Assembly: GCA_963580285.1 (NCBI GenBank) | Contig: OY757017.1 | Location: forward strand, 110,331,245-110,395,244 | DNA length: 64,000 nt | Origin: Lucinisca nassula | Lineage: Eukaryota > Mollusca > Bivalvia > Lucinida > Lucinidae | Direction: 5' to 3' | Shown here: positions 25,164 to 36,984 of the stretch, piece after piece | Numbering within the stretch: the first letter of the stretch is position 1 | How the letters are laid out: every line of letters begins with the position of its first letter | Made by a program: the position numbers and the translations under genes | The notes under the pieces: model-generated | Databases searched by the model: none | What the model was told of the DNA's origin: nothing | Seen by the model: the letters and a program-made list of their open reading frames with translations, nothing else

Positions 25164-26112
25164 AAGAAAAGGTACATTATTATACTGGACTATTTTACTC
25201 CATAGTATCGATCGTACCTATTCGACAAAGCTGCCTCAATGAGGCGATTCTTAGGAGCAGCCAAAATCAATGTTTATAGCAGACAAAACAAAACATACTT
25301 TGCTCAGTTATACAGATCGTGGGTATTCGTTAGAACCGCCTCAAGAGGCGGTTCTAACTAGCACCAACAATCTATGTTTAGAGCAGAAATAAGGAAAACA
25401 TGACAGAAAAAACATTTTGAAACTCTATAGATATGGTAGACACCTTTGTACCCTTTGGTTTTGCAAATTCTTCGTTTTCAGAGAAGATTTTAATTTTTCA
25501 CAAAGGATCTGAGTAATTAGGAATATATATATCCCATCCCATCCCCAACCTTGAAATTTCAGTATTTTTTCCTTATTTTCTTTTATATGGGAAATCATTT
25601 CTGAAAAGCCGTTCAACAAATTGTACTTCTAATATTTATTTTGAAGAGCAGTTCAATAAATTGTAATTCTAATGAAAATTGTTTGAACGTTGGTCCAGCC
25701 CCTCGTAGGATTGCTATATGTTGGATAAGTCCATTTGTCATATCAGGGGTGTCAGGCCTATGTTATTCGATTTCATTCTATTTTTGACGAAAAATTCTGT
25801 TAGCAAATAGTGCAGGCCCTGATCAGAGGCCGCCGAATACGGCGTCTGATCTGGGCCTGCACTGTTTGCCAAGGTAATTTTTTAGGGGTTTCCCGCATGC
25901 AATGGGTTAAGCATATTTATTTCAAAGAACATTTAAACTCGTTCTCGAAGGTGCGGTTGATGACGTATTATGGTCATGATAATAATAGTTCACAATGTCC
26001 AATCTTAATAACATTTGAGAAATGTTACTGTTTGTGTGTGCTAAGATGACTGATGAGACCAATTCTGGCTCTGATAGGTCTGTTGCAGATACAGCAACAA
26101 AGATCAGAGGAT

Positions 26113-26250
26113 TTGTTTGATTTGAGGTTTAACGTCCCCGTCAACACTGTATAGGTCATTTTGGAGACATAGCTTCCAAATTTTTTGGGACTTTTACCCG
26201 ACATTGAGATGAAATGGCATCTCAATCCCTGCCGCCTAATGAAATCATGT
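26113..26250 (-). repeat. Partial SINE-like dispersed repeat
   Basis: Tail half only of the family described at 60752-61065. Confidence 0.6.
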
Positions 26251-28029
26251 AGCTCTCGCTTTTCTGCTCAGCTTCGCTGATTCTTTTTAACACATATTCA
26301 CTTGCACCCCTTCTGACGAGACCTCGCCTTTTTACTCTGTTCTGTGCAATTTGTTCCCGCGACTCATACGTGAAGAAGCATTCTGGGGCCAGTTGTTCAA
26401 AGCATCAATAGCTTAACGAGCTCGTTAGTGGTCATATTGTTAACTGTTCTGGCAAGTTTCATATTTAAAATTTTGGTATTTTTGCTGAAACAATGTGAGC
26501 AGCTTTTGCATTCGCAAAAGCTGCTCACATTATGTCAGCAAAATTTTCAGCATTCCAGCATATTTGCCATATTTAATGATCAAAATTTTAACAGTACGTT
26601 AACTAACGACGTCGTTAGTTTTGAACAACTGGCCCCAGGCCTGCTACGGCGCCAGGAATGGGTCCCGGGCCGTGCCTCAACAATCACAAGCAAGGACTTT
26701 GTGCGCGGTCCGGATTAACACTCAAAATCATACCCAAGTAGAACATTCTAGCTTTGGGTCGATTGTTTTCAGAAGCTTCCCGCGTACTACCGCTGACAAT
26801 AGACAAAACAAAAGCCAGTTTTTGGTAGGGTGACAATCTGGACCAAAAAAATGGGAACCCATACCCCCCCCGTATAACAAGACAAGTCATATACCAAAAT
26901 GTTCGTCAGGATCAGTAGTATCTGAAACTGCCGGCATAAACTGGCATAAATGATGGCGAGCCGAGAAATCCAAGATGGCGTCCAAGATGGCCGCCATAGC
27001 TGTAAATCCCAGTTTTTCGTAAAATATGAATATAAATACCACCAATCATCTTACAAACTTATTGTAATTTATTTTTCTGGTATAGAAAGAAGGTTTGTGC
27101 CAGAATATGGATCAAATTTTTAGGTTTGACTTGAAAACCGGTGAAAAAATGATATTTTATTGTCTTTGTGTCTAGTTTCATAGGTGGTACATATAAGCAA
27201 TTCTGATGTTTCAAAATTTAAACAATTTTTACATATATATTGTTTTATTTTAACTAAGACACTATTCTAAAATACATTTAACACTATTCTAAAATACATT
27301 TATGGTTGGTTATGCCTTCTTTACCATCAATTTAGCCCCAGAATTACCCCCACCCACTCAGTTTACCAGTAAAATTCATTCACATAAATGCTCACACACA
27401 AGGGATTTGTAGGCCTGTGCTCCATTTTAGACAATTAAGTAGTAGAGGACATTCACAATAATGCTTAGTTCTGTTTTCATATTGTCACGAAAACATGCCC
27501 ATATGACCCCTTGAACCTCAGTTTTATCTTGTGGATGTTTGACAGCATCGCCACGTTGAGAGCGTTCTAACGAGTCCCCTCAATCTATGTTTTGAAGAGA
27601 AATAAGAAAAAAAATCATTTTTATCTGGATTTGTGTGTGGGTGGGTGAGGGATGTGATGGGGTGACTGTAGTAAAATCTTCCATTGGACATGAATTATGC
27701 ATGTTTCGTAATGTTATATTATGTATTTAGCTATTTAGCCATTTGGAAACACCACCTCTTTATAATACTTTGTTCTTTAACCCAAGCATTAAGCTCTTAG
27801 TCAAACAGTGTTATATCCAAACAAAAAGGTGGAATAGCATAAAATAACTTCCTTTTCATGTTTTTTGTCATTTTTTCTATGCAATTAGTTAGGGGTTTGG
27901 ACTTTGAACAGTGTTATATAAAATGTGTTATAAAATGGTTGTGCTGTACTAATAGGCTATATGACACTACAAGTACATGTTTTAAAACCGTCATAGTCCT
28001 CGGTATAAACATGAGCTGGTATTGTTTTG

Positions 28030-28275
28030 TTTGTATGATTTGAGGTTTAACGTCCCCGTCAACACTGTAATGGTCATTTAGGAGACGTTGCTTCCAATTT
28101 TGTGGGACTTTTACCCGTCATTGAGAAAAAATGACATCTCAAGCCCTGTTGCCCAATGAAACCGATACGGTTTATAAGCATGGACGGGCCAACTCGTGTG
28201 CGGGTCGGTTTCAACTCTGGGTGGTAGCATTGTGCAGCCTATCTATTCCTTCAAGCCCCGATGGGCGGGAGCTAG
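28030..28275 (-). repeat. SINE-like dispersed repeat copy
   Basis: A copy of the family described at 60752-61065 with an internal deletion. Confidence 0.75.
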
Positions 28276-28317
28276 TATTGTAAACAAGTTCTTACAAATA
28301 TTGGTTTTTGTTTGTTT

Positions 28318-28585
28318 GTTGGAATTGGGGTTTACTATTAAGGTCATTTTGGAGACATTGCTTCCAATTTTGTGGGACTTTTACCCAACATTGATGAAAT
28401 GACATCTCAAGCCCTACCGCCCAATGAAACCAGAAGGCTTATATGCATTGGACGATCTGACACACACCGATTTGCCTGGGCAAGCTTAGTCCTAAAAGCG
28501 ATTTACAAGTACTGATGTGTGGTCAGATTCAGCTCTGCGTGAAAGCACCAACCTATCTCCATGCCCCGATGGGTGAGGGCGACTA
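28318..28585 (-). repeat. SINE-like dispersed repeat copy
   Basis: A diverged copy of the family described at 60752-61065, next to the previous one in the same orientation. Confidence 0.7.
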
Positions 28586-28607
28586 ACGAATGTTAGTTTG
28601 CTTGTTT

Positions 28608-28860
28608 TTATTGGGGTTTAACGGCCAAGTCAACACTATTTAGGTCATTTTTGAGCTTGTCAGTTTACTTATCCACACTTTTCCTGGGCAGGCATATGCG
28701 TAAGTGATTAACCAGTACAGTGCACATTCTTTCCCCAGAAACTGACAACTGCCCTTCTTGAATCAGCAGAAGGGAGAAAATGACCGTAGATAAGATTTCA
28801 TGATCAATCTCCATGAAAGAATGTTGCCGACCCCAGCAGGTATCGAACCCGTGTCCTCCT
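28608..28860 (-). repeat. tRNA-derived SINE (second family)
   Basis: On the minus strand the B-box-like GGTTCGATACCTGCTGGGG lies near the head. The 3' end is the complement of TTTAACGGCCAAGTCAACAC. One of the more complete copies in the window. Confidence 0.65.
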
Positions 28861-30009
28861 GATCACCATTTAGATGCTTAAAAATGTAAGACCTATCCAA
28901 ACATGCTTTACTACTTGCAAGCTTGAGCACATTGTTGTTTGTTTTTTATTGTTTGATTTGATGTTTAACGTCCCCATGTATGTCATTTTGGAGACGTTGC
29001 TTCCAATTTTGTGGGACTTATACCCGACACTGAGATGAAATGACATCTCAAGTCCTGTCGCCCAATGAAACCAATAAGGTTTAAAGAGTACATTGTTGTA
29101 CTTTCTATGAGCAAATGCAGTCATCACTACACTGATCAGGCTATTTACAACCATATCAGTTAATAGCTGGGGGCTGCATGTGTCTTTGTTATGAGCTGTG
29201 GAATGAATAACCCAGTTTCAGGATCAACCATATGCTCTAGGTCTATAAGGCTAGACAAATTAATCTTAGCTTTTATAGCTTCCCATCAAATCAGTAGCTG
29301 GTATGTACACCTGTACAAATGGAGCTAAAAAACTATTAGTTGGTGGTAGATGACTAGGTCTAACTCTTGATTTTTGGAGCACCATTGTTGTCTAATTTGT
29401 TTGTCTGAACAGCAAACCTACAGAAAAGTTGCTGCTGCCTTAACTGGCTCTGAGACATTTGACTCAATACAAAGATCTGAAATCTCTAGAAGCTTGAAGT
29501 CTGATTTAGGCACTCTTCTTGCCTATACTATGTAAAGAAGAGCTGGTATCACAACCTGTAAGGCAATACAGACAGCATAATTGCACTTTCATCTGGCTTT
29601 ATCTTCCTGAAAACAGTGTGAACTGCAATACATGGTGCAGTCAGCATGAATACCCTTCCTGTCTGTCTTGAAGAATATGTTATCAACATTAAGAATCACA
29701 AACATGAAGTAACTAGAACTTAATGGAAACAACAACAGAGGAAAGCCAAAAGGACAGTTACTGTCCCACAAAATGGCAAACTGGCTACCCAGTTATATTA
29801 TAGGAATCACCCACAATGAAGTTATGAACAAGCCCATATAAGATGGTTTTTATCACGACCCATTACTGCTAAGTATGCCATGCATAGTTGCAAGCTCTAC
29901 TCAACACCATACTAATACACAGGCTTATAATAAGCCTATTAACAAGATGCTGGATTTATTTCACAATGACAGTTTAAAATTTATTGAACCATTCTCCCTG
30001 ACATTTGGG

Positions 30010-30318
30010 CAGTTTTGTTTGTTTGTTGTTTTATTTGAAGTTTAACGTACCCATCAACACTGCATAGGTCATTTTGGAGACGTTGCTTCCAATTTTATGG
30101 GACTTTTACTCAACATTGAGATGAAATGACTTCTCAAGCCCTTTCGCCCAATGAAACCAATACAGCTTATAAGCATGGACGGTCCAACTCGTACCGCCTT
30201 GCCTGGACAGGCTTAGATCCTCTAAGGGGTTTAGCAATACCCATGAGCAGTCGGTGTCAGCTCTGCATGGAAGCATCATGCAGCCCATCTGTTTCTTCAA
30301 GCCCGATGGGCGGGGGCC
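30010..30318 (-). repeat. SINE-like dispersed repeat copy, near full length
   Basis: A copy of the family described at 60752-61065; both the tail side (TTTGTTTGTTGTTTTATTTG) and the head (AAGCCCGATGGGCGGGGGCC) are present. Confidence 0.8.
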
Positions 30319-31142
30319 GAAGACATTTGAACAATATAGCTACTGGAGATGAAGTTCCTTAAGAGATAGAGAAGTTTGATAAGTTGACATAAAATGGGTC
30401 AAAAGCCATTTGAGTCATTCATGGAGGAAAGGCGCATACCCATAGCTTGCTAGGCAGTCCAAAGAACAATCTTATGAGCCTTTGTCTGGGTCAAAACTCC
30501 TGACTAAGAATGATATCAGGTCAATGGCACAGGTGTCTGGGGAAAACAGTCTGAGGAACTGACAGCCACCGGTGAAGAGATATATGCTTTCTATACATCA
30601 ATTCATTCATTCAAGGTATTGTCTTTCAAAAATGCGCACGATCACGCGAGTTTGTTTGCAGATGGAGAATGTTTGATGTCTACCAATAAGTCTGATTTCC
30701 TTCAAAAACTAGAAAGTTGGTTGTATAGTATTTGACGGGATGTCTGTACTTAAAATGTTGCAGCATTCATCATGTCTCAAACTGACATATCAACAGATGA
30801 CCTCTATGTTTTGGTCTTACGGTCTTCTTACTATTATTTGGGTAGCTACCATTCACGTCAGTTCTGACAGGAATGAGGCAAACAGTCTCAAATCACAGAC
30901 CCAATAAATTTGTGGAAAGAATATTTCTTCACACGCGCCTGTGTCTACGGGAAAAAATATAGTAACTGGTGATTGATAGATACTTTCAAGCAGTAAAAGC
31001 AAGAACGAACTGACAATACTTTACACTAGGTTCCTTAATGAAAATTGCCTTGAGCTTATTAAGAAGAATGCTACTGTTGTTGGTGCAGGTTGAATTAAGA
31101 ACAAGGCTCTGATGTTGTTTCTGTTCATTATTCAAACCGTGA
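30319..31142. other. Unassigned non-coding stretch
   Basis: No supported gene or recognised repeat was seen. Confidence 0.4.
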
Positions 31143-33079
31143 AGAACCTGATAGTAGAATGATTTGCAACTATCAGCTGCAGGTTCTCTTGGAGTTAACA
31201 CAGCCCTTGTTGTCAGTTTTGAAACCAAGTTTTCTTTCTACTTGTGCATCACTTTAGTCTGCTTTATGCTGATGACAGGTAGAAAAGGTATTCATGCTGA
31301 CTGCACCAGGTATATTCCAGTTCACGCTGGTTTCAGGAAGCTAGAGCCAGAGGAAAGGGCAATTATGCTGTCTGTATTCCCTTATGGGTTGTGATACCTG
31401 CTCTTCTTTACATAGTACAGGCAATTCATGTTCTGCCTAAACCAGATTCCAGCTTCACGATATTTCAGATCTTGGGACTTAGTCAAATGTCTCAGGGCTA
31501 GTTAAAGCAGCAGCAATTTTTTTAGTGCACAGGTGTGTATATCAGCTACCGATTTGATGGGGAGCTATAAAATCTAAGATTAATTTGCCTAGCCCAGTAG
31601 ATCTAGGGTATACAGAGTAAACCGCTTAGAGATTCTAAGCATGCCCAGGAAAAGTCGTGTGAGCTGGACCATCCTTGCATATAAAACCTTTTGGTTTAAA
31701 TGTGTGGCGGGGCTTGTGATGTCATTTTATCTCAATGTCGGGGAAAGTCCCACAAAAAAATTGGAAGCAATGTCTCCAAAATGTAAAATGACTGATACAG
31801 TGTTGACGGGGATGTTGTACCTCAAATCAAACAAAATATAACCTAATTGTATAGCATATCCTCTTTATAACACGTTTTTATAACACAGTTTTGGATATAG
31901 CACTTTATAACCCACAGCAAAAATGACAATAAAAGTCATTTTAGATCAAATAAAAAACACTAATTTGCTATTTTGTTTGGATGTAGCTTTGCTTAATTAA
32001 GACGGTTAATGCTCAGATCCCGAAAACAGTATCATAAAGAGGTGGTGTATCCTAATGGCTGATCATATAATATAGTATGTAAACAGAACTAAACATTAGT
32101 TTCAATGCTCTCTTCTACTTGTTGTCTAAAATGAAATCCTAACCTGCAAATCCCTTGAGTGTGAGTATTATGTGAATGAATTGTACTGGTAAACTGAGTG
32201 GGTGGGGTAATCCTGAGGCTAAATTGATGGTAAAAAGTCATAACAAACCATAAATGTACTTGGGAATAGCGTTAAATGTATTTTAGAATAGTGTCTTAGT
32301 TAAAATAAAACAAAAGATAAATAAAAACGTTTTAAAATTTTGAAACATCAGCATCGCCTTTATGTACCATCCTATTAAACTAGGCACAAAAACAATGAAA
32401 TGTCTTTTATTTCCCCGGTTTTCAAGTCAAACCTAGGATGTTGATCAATATTCTAGCACAAATCTTCTTTCTTTACCAGAAAAATAAATTAAAATAAGTT
32501 TGTTAGATGATTTGTGGCAATATTATGTGAATGAATTTTACTGGTAAACTGAGTGGGTGGGGTAATCCTGGGGCTAAATTGATGGTAAAAAAGTCATAAC
32601 CAACCATAAAAGTAGTTAAGAATAGTGTTAAATGTATTTTAGAATAGTGTCTTAGTTAACTTTATTTGAAATAAAACAATATATATGTAAAAGCCGTTTA
32701 AATTTTGAAACATCAGAATTGCTTTTATGTACCACCTATGAAACTAGACACAAAAACAATAAAATATCATTTTTTTCACCGGTTTTCAAGTAAAACCTAA
32801 AAATTTTATGTATATTCTAGCACAAATCTTCTTTCTACATCAGAAAAATAAATTAAAATAAGTTTGTAAGCTGATTTGTGGTATTTATATTCATATTTTA
32901 CAAAAAACTGGAATTTACAGCTATGGCGACCATCTTGGACGCCATCTTGGATTTCTCAGCTCGCCATCATTTATGCCAATTTATGCCGGCAGTTTCAGAT
33001 ACTACGGATGCTGATACTGATGCTGGTATGGGTTACTACCAGAAATAGTGGACTTTTTGGCCCATTGTCACCCTACCAT
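31143..33079 (-). repeat. Copy 3 of the ~2-kb dispersed repeat, inverted and uninterrupted
   Basis: The reverse complement runs through the same order of blocks as 1131-7268 but lacks the Penelope-like element (its site is near 32100) and the 540-bp MITE (its site is near 31695). It therefore shows the ancestral structure, ~1.94 kb, and contains the SINE-like segment 31622-31840. Confidence 0.75.
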
Positions 33080-33121
33080 TTTGTGATTTTATTTGAATCG
33101 TTATCAGGCCTCGAGGTTATT

Positions 33122-33415
33122 GTTTTGTTTGTTTGATTGATTTAAGGTTTAACGTCCCCGTAAACAATGTATAGGTCAATTTGGAGACGTTGCTTCCAAT
33201 TTTGTGGGACTTTTACCCGACATTGAGATGAAATGACATCTCAAGACCTGTCGGCCAATGAAACCAATAGGGTTTATAAGCATGGACGGTCCAATTCGCA
33301 CCGCTTTACCTGGGCAGGCTTAGATCCCAGTACTCGTGTGCGGTCGGTTTCAGCTCTGCGTGGAAGCATCCTGCAGTCCATTTATTTCTTCAAGCCCCAA
33401 TGGGCGGGGGCCGAC
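33122..33415 (-). repeat. SINE-like dispersed repeat copy
   Basis: A near-complete copy of the family described at 60752-61065, with a ~25-bp deletion in the CTCTAAGCGGTTTACCAG region. Confidence 0.8.
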
Positions 33416-33498
33416 CTCGAGGTAATAAAACTATTTTATGCTTAACTCAGCCGAGCATGAAATTCGTTATGCTCATTATTAAAAAACACGCAAATCGC

Positions 33499-33650
33499 AG
33501 AAGCCCCTGTGGCGCAGTGGTTATGCTACTCGCCTTGTAAACCAGGGATCGCAGGATCGATCCCGGGCTTCTCCAAACTTTTGGCTGAGTCTTTAAACCG
33601 AGGTCCCGTCTCCGTATGACCTTAGCTGTTGGTGGGGCGTAAAACAAAAA
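33499..33650 (+). repeat. tRNA-derived SINE
   Basis: Same family as the satellite-embedded copies: head AAGCCCCTGTGGCGCAGTGG, B-box-like GATCGATCCCGGGC, tail GTTGGTGGGGCGTAAAAC. Confidence 0.8.
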
Positions 33651-33889
33651 CTAACAAGCAAATCAGGCAATTTTCCTGTTCAGATCAGCAAAGAATGTTA
33701 TTTATTATGCTCATAAATTTTAAAATGCCAACAAATGTTGACATTTTAAGATTTATGCGCAGGATAAATTTCACGAGGAAGTGAGCCGAGCATGAAAAAA
33801 GTTTCACAACATGAGAGCCAGGCTTAGCAGTTCGTGTGAAATGTCTGTGACGAATCGCTTGAAAAATCAACCCTTATTGCCTGTTAAGG

Positions 33890-34065
33890 GGAATGGGAAC
33901 ACCTGGCATATTTTTCCGCCATTTTTCAAAGGGAGACAACTTTCGGGACTTCCTGTTCGCTTTTCTATAAGCCCTGTCCCACTGAAAAATGGAAATAGAG
34001 TTGACCCCTATTGACATGGGAGACAAAAATACTTTTGCAGGAGTTGCCTCCCCTGAAGGTGTTGT
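33890..34065. mobile_element. ~200-bp MITE copy (AAGGGGAATGGG-ended family)
   Basis: An inverted relative of 23630-23845, with shared TTTTTCAAAGGGAGACAACT. It lies directly beside the poly(T)-headed SINE at 34085. Confidence 0.5.
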
Positions 34066-34084
34066 TTTTTTTTTTTTTTTTTTT

Positions 34085-34313
34085 TTTTGGTTTTACGGCC
34101 GTTTCAAGATTATTTCACTCATATCGATCGAGCCGATCGTTAATCAGAGGTTGGCGAAAACCGGAGTACCCGGAGAAAAACCACCTGACCTTCCGTTGCA
34201 GAACTTGGCGTCTCACATGTGACCCGAGCGACGCTCGAACCACAGCGGCGAGAGACCCAATGATCAAGAATCAGCGCTCTTAACCACTGGGCCACAAAGG
34301 CTAAATAAGACCA
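34085..34313 (-). repeat. tRNA-derived SINE with poly(A) tail
   Basis: Read on the minus strand, the head is GCCTTTGTGGCCCAGTGGTT followed by a B-box-like GGTTCGAGCGTCG, and the element ends in a ~20-base A tract (T tract at 34065-34088). Same family as the copy inside the Polinton at 45697-45916. Confidence 0.8.
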
Positions 34314-34596
34314 TGTGAAGTGTCGTCTGTTTTGTTATGCTTGGCGCATAATGGTTTAAAAGATACATCTTGGTTGGAACAGTATTTATTTCAATAAAGT
34401 AAGAACATGTTTAAATAGCATAAATACAATTTGCATGCCCTGATTTGAAAACAAGCCTGTCATCCTAAAAGTAACATCTTATCCTGTTGTTCACGATACC
34501 CTCTACTGCAATCAGTGTAGAGCCAGATCAGATCTTATCAGGATCAACACTGTGCAAGTTGCCATGCAGTTTGTGAATTGAACAAAATATGTTCTA

Positions 34597-34943
34597 CAGT
34601 GGAACTTCGATGGCTCGAACACCGATGGCTCGTTTACCATAGATGTGTCGAACCCATTCTTGGGCCCCTAGCGAAACCCTCTATATAAGAAATAGTGGGG
34701 CATAATTAAGGAGATTTTAGTCTTTTATCTTGCAAATGTATGCTGTGTGTACTCATTAGAATCGCCTCGGTGAGGCGATTTTAATGAGTACACACAGCAT
34801 ATATTTTCATTATAAAACACCGAAAAGATGTCTAAAAGTAGCTCGTTATGTCTCCTGACAGTAACCCTCAGTGGCTCGAACTACCCCTGTCTCGAACAGA
34901 TTTTTGAGGTCCCAAAGGTGTTCGAGCCATTGAAGTTCGACTG
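34597..34943. mobile_element. Tigger/pogo-type MITE, intact, TA target duplication
   Basis: Flanked by TA on both sides. The ends CAGTGGAACTTCGATGGCTC and GAGCCATTGAAGTTCGACTG are inverted copies of each other. The inner palindrome is built on TATGCTGTGTGTACTCATTA. No transposase. Confidence 0.8.
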
Positions 34944-35040
34944 TATGACGTAATTCGATTGGTTGATAGTTAGCAATGGGTGTGGCTTAATTAATTTATG
35001 CACCAGAAAAAGGGTTAAAACGTAACATCTTATATTACAG

Positions 35041-35545
35041 GTTCAGAAGTGTCATACGAAAACAGTATTATTTTGACAACTGTTCCTGTGGTGCCATCAT
35101 GGCCTGATTCTCACCATATTTACATAATTCCGGGTACACCTTACGATTTAGCCAGAAACCAGTCATTTTATTCACCACATAGACATTTTAAGAAGAACGG
35201 TCAGCTGTCAGCAAAACTGCGAGCTTGTAAAGTAGACTATTCAAGGAAAGTTATGTATATGTATGATGCAGCTTACGCAAGAATTGAGGCTATTCCAAAT
35301 TTCGACTGGCGAAACGACTTCGCTGCTGTAACGTCCATTACCCGAATGCATACGGGCGTGTCCGTTGGTTACGTGAAAGTTGCCGTGGACTGGGTTTCTC
35401 ACAATATTTACTGGACTGATCCTATGTTTCGGTGGATAGCAATGCAGCCAGGTAACACGGATGATATTGATGCCAGTCTGTTCAAGATAGTGGTGAAAGG
35501 AGACCTTGAAAAACCGTATGGTCTGGCGGTTGATGCAGTCGGAAG
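35041..35545 (+). CDS. Exon 2 of host gene: YWTD (LDL-receptor class B) propeller segment
   Basis: It is bounded by TTATATTACAG| and GGAAG|GTATTC, giving 505 bp: phase 1 in, phase 2 out, 167 whole codons. The encoded segment contains KVAVDWVSHNIYWTDPMFRW and EKPYGLAVDAVGR. These are hallmark strands of the YWTD six-bladed beta-propeller found in the LDL receptor, LRPs and nidogen. The upstream part, including ACKVDYSRKVMYMYDAAYAR, fits preceding, diverged blades. The protein is probably secreted or a type I membrane receptor, given the signal-peptide exon at 13155. The intron that follows is about 27.4 kb and contains the Polinton. Which LRP-type gene it is cannot be told from these exons. 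Confidence 0.9.
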
Positions 35546-35566
35546 GTATTCTTTTATTATGGCCGT

Positions 35567-35794
35567 TTAACCCTTTTTGTACCGTATGGAATCTTCCTCC
35601 TTATATATAGCAGGACTCCATTTCAAAATGTGGGGTAGTTAGGTTGTGTTTTCATCAAAAATATTCTGAAAACGGCTGAAATTTTAGCAAACAGTGGAGG
35701 CCCTGATCAGACGCCGCGTTCTGCGGCGTCTGATCTGGGCCTGCACTGTTTGCCAAGGTACCCCTTTAGGGGTTTCTGGTACTGAATGGGTTAA
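35567..35794 (+). mobile_element. Intact TTAACCC-ended MITE
   Basis: It starts TTAACCCTTTTTGTACC and ends GGTACTGAATGGGTTAA. An inner hairpin is formed by CAGACGCCGCGTTCTGCGGC and its continuation. It sits 22 bp inside host intron 2. TTAA at both outer ends may be a piggyBac-style target, but no transposase is present to confirm. Confidence 0.7.
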
Positions 35795-35954
35795 TAGTAA
35801 AATAATACAATACAATACAATAACTTTATTTTCAGCATTTAAATTAGTAAGAGAAACGATCAGGAACTGATACAATCAGATTCCAAATTCTTTCCACAAT
35901 ATCACTGGGGAAAAAAGTCGAAATATGGAGTGACGACACTAAAAATTGAGTTTT

Positions 35955-36098
35955 TACGTCTCACAAACAGCTACGGTCATATGGAGACGGTACTTCGGTT
36001 TAAAGACTCATTCGAAGGTCTGGAGAAGTCCGGGATCGATCCTGCGACCACTGGTTTACAAGGAGAGTAGCAGAACCGCTGCACCACGGAGGCTTGTA
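35955..36098 (-). repeat. tRNA-derived SINE, reverse orientation
   Basis: The minus strand reads GCCTCCGTGGTGCAGCGGTT at the head, a GATCGATCCCGGAC B-box-like block, and ends in the family tail. Confidence 0.75.
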
Positions 36099-36253
36099 TA
36101 CAATCATCAACGTAACAACATATATGATTATGGAAAGAAGCAGAATCACTAACACAAAACATGAAGGAACCACAGTAAACACCACGTAAACGTTAGAAGT
36201 TCTTTGTTATAATAAATGTTTTGTTTTTTGGGTTTTTTTTTTTTGTTGTTGTT

Positions 36254-36259
36254 GTTGTT
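36254..36259. repeat. Left target-site duplication of the Polinton (GTTGTT)
   Basis: A 6-bp copy adjoins the AG-starting terminus. The same six bases follow the right terminus (55832-55837). Polinton integrases make 6-bp duplications. The site lies in a short GTT microsatellite, so the exact copy is ambiguous by register. Confidence 0.8.
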
Positions 36260-36851
36260 AGTAGTAGGGGGGTCACTTGGGCATCATGGACTGCGCATGC
36301 GCAGCATTTGTATCACTTCCGGTGAAACGTAAGCGAAACGATGACGAAACTACCCTAAATATCGGACGAGTGTTCGAATGACGTAAATTACCGTAATTAC
36401 GCCGTAAGTATCCTAAATTTTGAGGCGAAAGATGTTCCTGCGGATTGGCAAAGTTCGCCGTCCCTGATCAGGTCGGGGGTGATCGGGGTCTACCCCGTTC
36501 GCTCGAGCGATCCTATCCCAATATTTAGGGAGATACTACCCTGTATAGTATCGATGAAATTAATTCTCTCACCCGCAAACCAATTATCGCCTCGAAAACC
36601 GGGAAAACAATGGAAGGTGTTGGAAGAGCTCGACTCGATGCGAGAAACTAGTAATGGACCGCGTCCCGGAAAAAAAAAGTTTGGTTCGTTCGATTTTAGG
36701 TTTAACGTCCCCGTCAACGCCGTATAGGTCATTTTGGGGGACGTTGCTTCCAGTCGCGCGAGACCTTTTCCGGACATATCTACAACATTTGTATCTCGGA
36801 GAATCTTTCTCGGCTACGGAATTTATACGGATATCGCGGGGGCGTAGCCAG
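36260..36851 (+). repeat. Left terminal inverted repeat of the Polinton
   Basis: It pairs with 55232-55831. It starts AGTAGTAGGGGGGTCACTTG, includes GCGCATGC, and ends at GCGTAGCCAG just before an A tract. Within it, 36676-36780 contains the same module as the tail of the SINE-like dispersed repeat (TTTAACGTCCCCGTCAACGC and GACGTTGCTTCCA). A few small differences from the right TIR, for example around 36638-36655, suggest the two ends have diverged since insertion. Confidence 0.92.
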
Positions 36852-36984
36852 AGCAAAAAAAAAAAAAAAAAAAAAAGTATTGATCAATACAGAGCGAGTT
36901 TGGTCATGTCTAAATTATCTCATCTGATTGGTTGGAGCAATGAGTTAAACCTTTCTGCGTGCTGGTCAAGACCTCAGTTTCAAA

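Larger units (their letters stand above)
26825..29690 (+). repeat. Copy 2 of the ~2-kb dispersed repeat, broken up by SINEs
   Basis: Segments 26825-27490, 27715-27990 and 29215-29690 match copy 1 in order. Between them sit the SINE-like copies at 28030-28275, 28318-28585 and 28945-29085, a tRNA-derived SINE (28608-28860) and a stretch with AACGAGTCCCCTCAATCTAT from a foldback MITE. At about 27460 the sequence shows the site uninterrupted by the Penelope-like element. Confidence 0.65.

Noticed and set aside
33499..33580. tRNA-like head on the plus strand
   Set aside because: Same reason: it is the head of a repeated SINE with at least five copies in the window.
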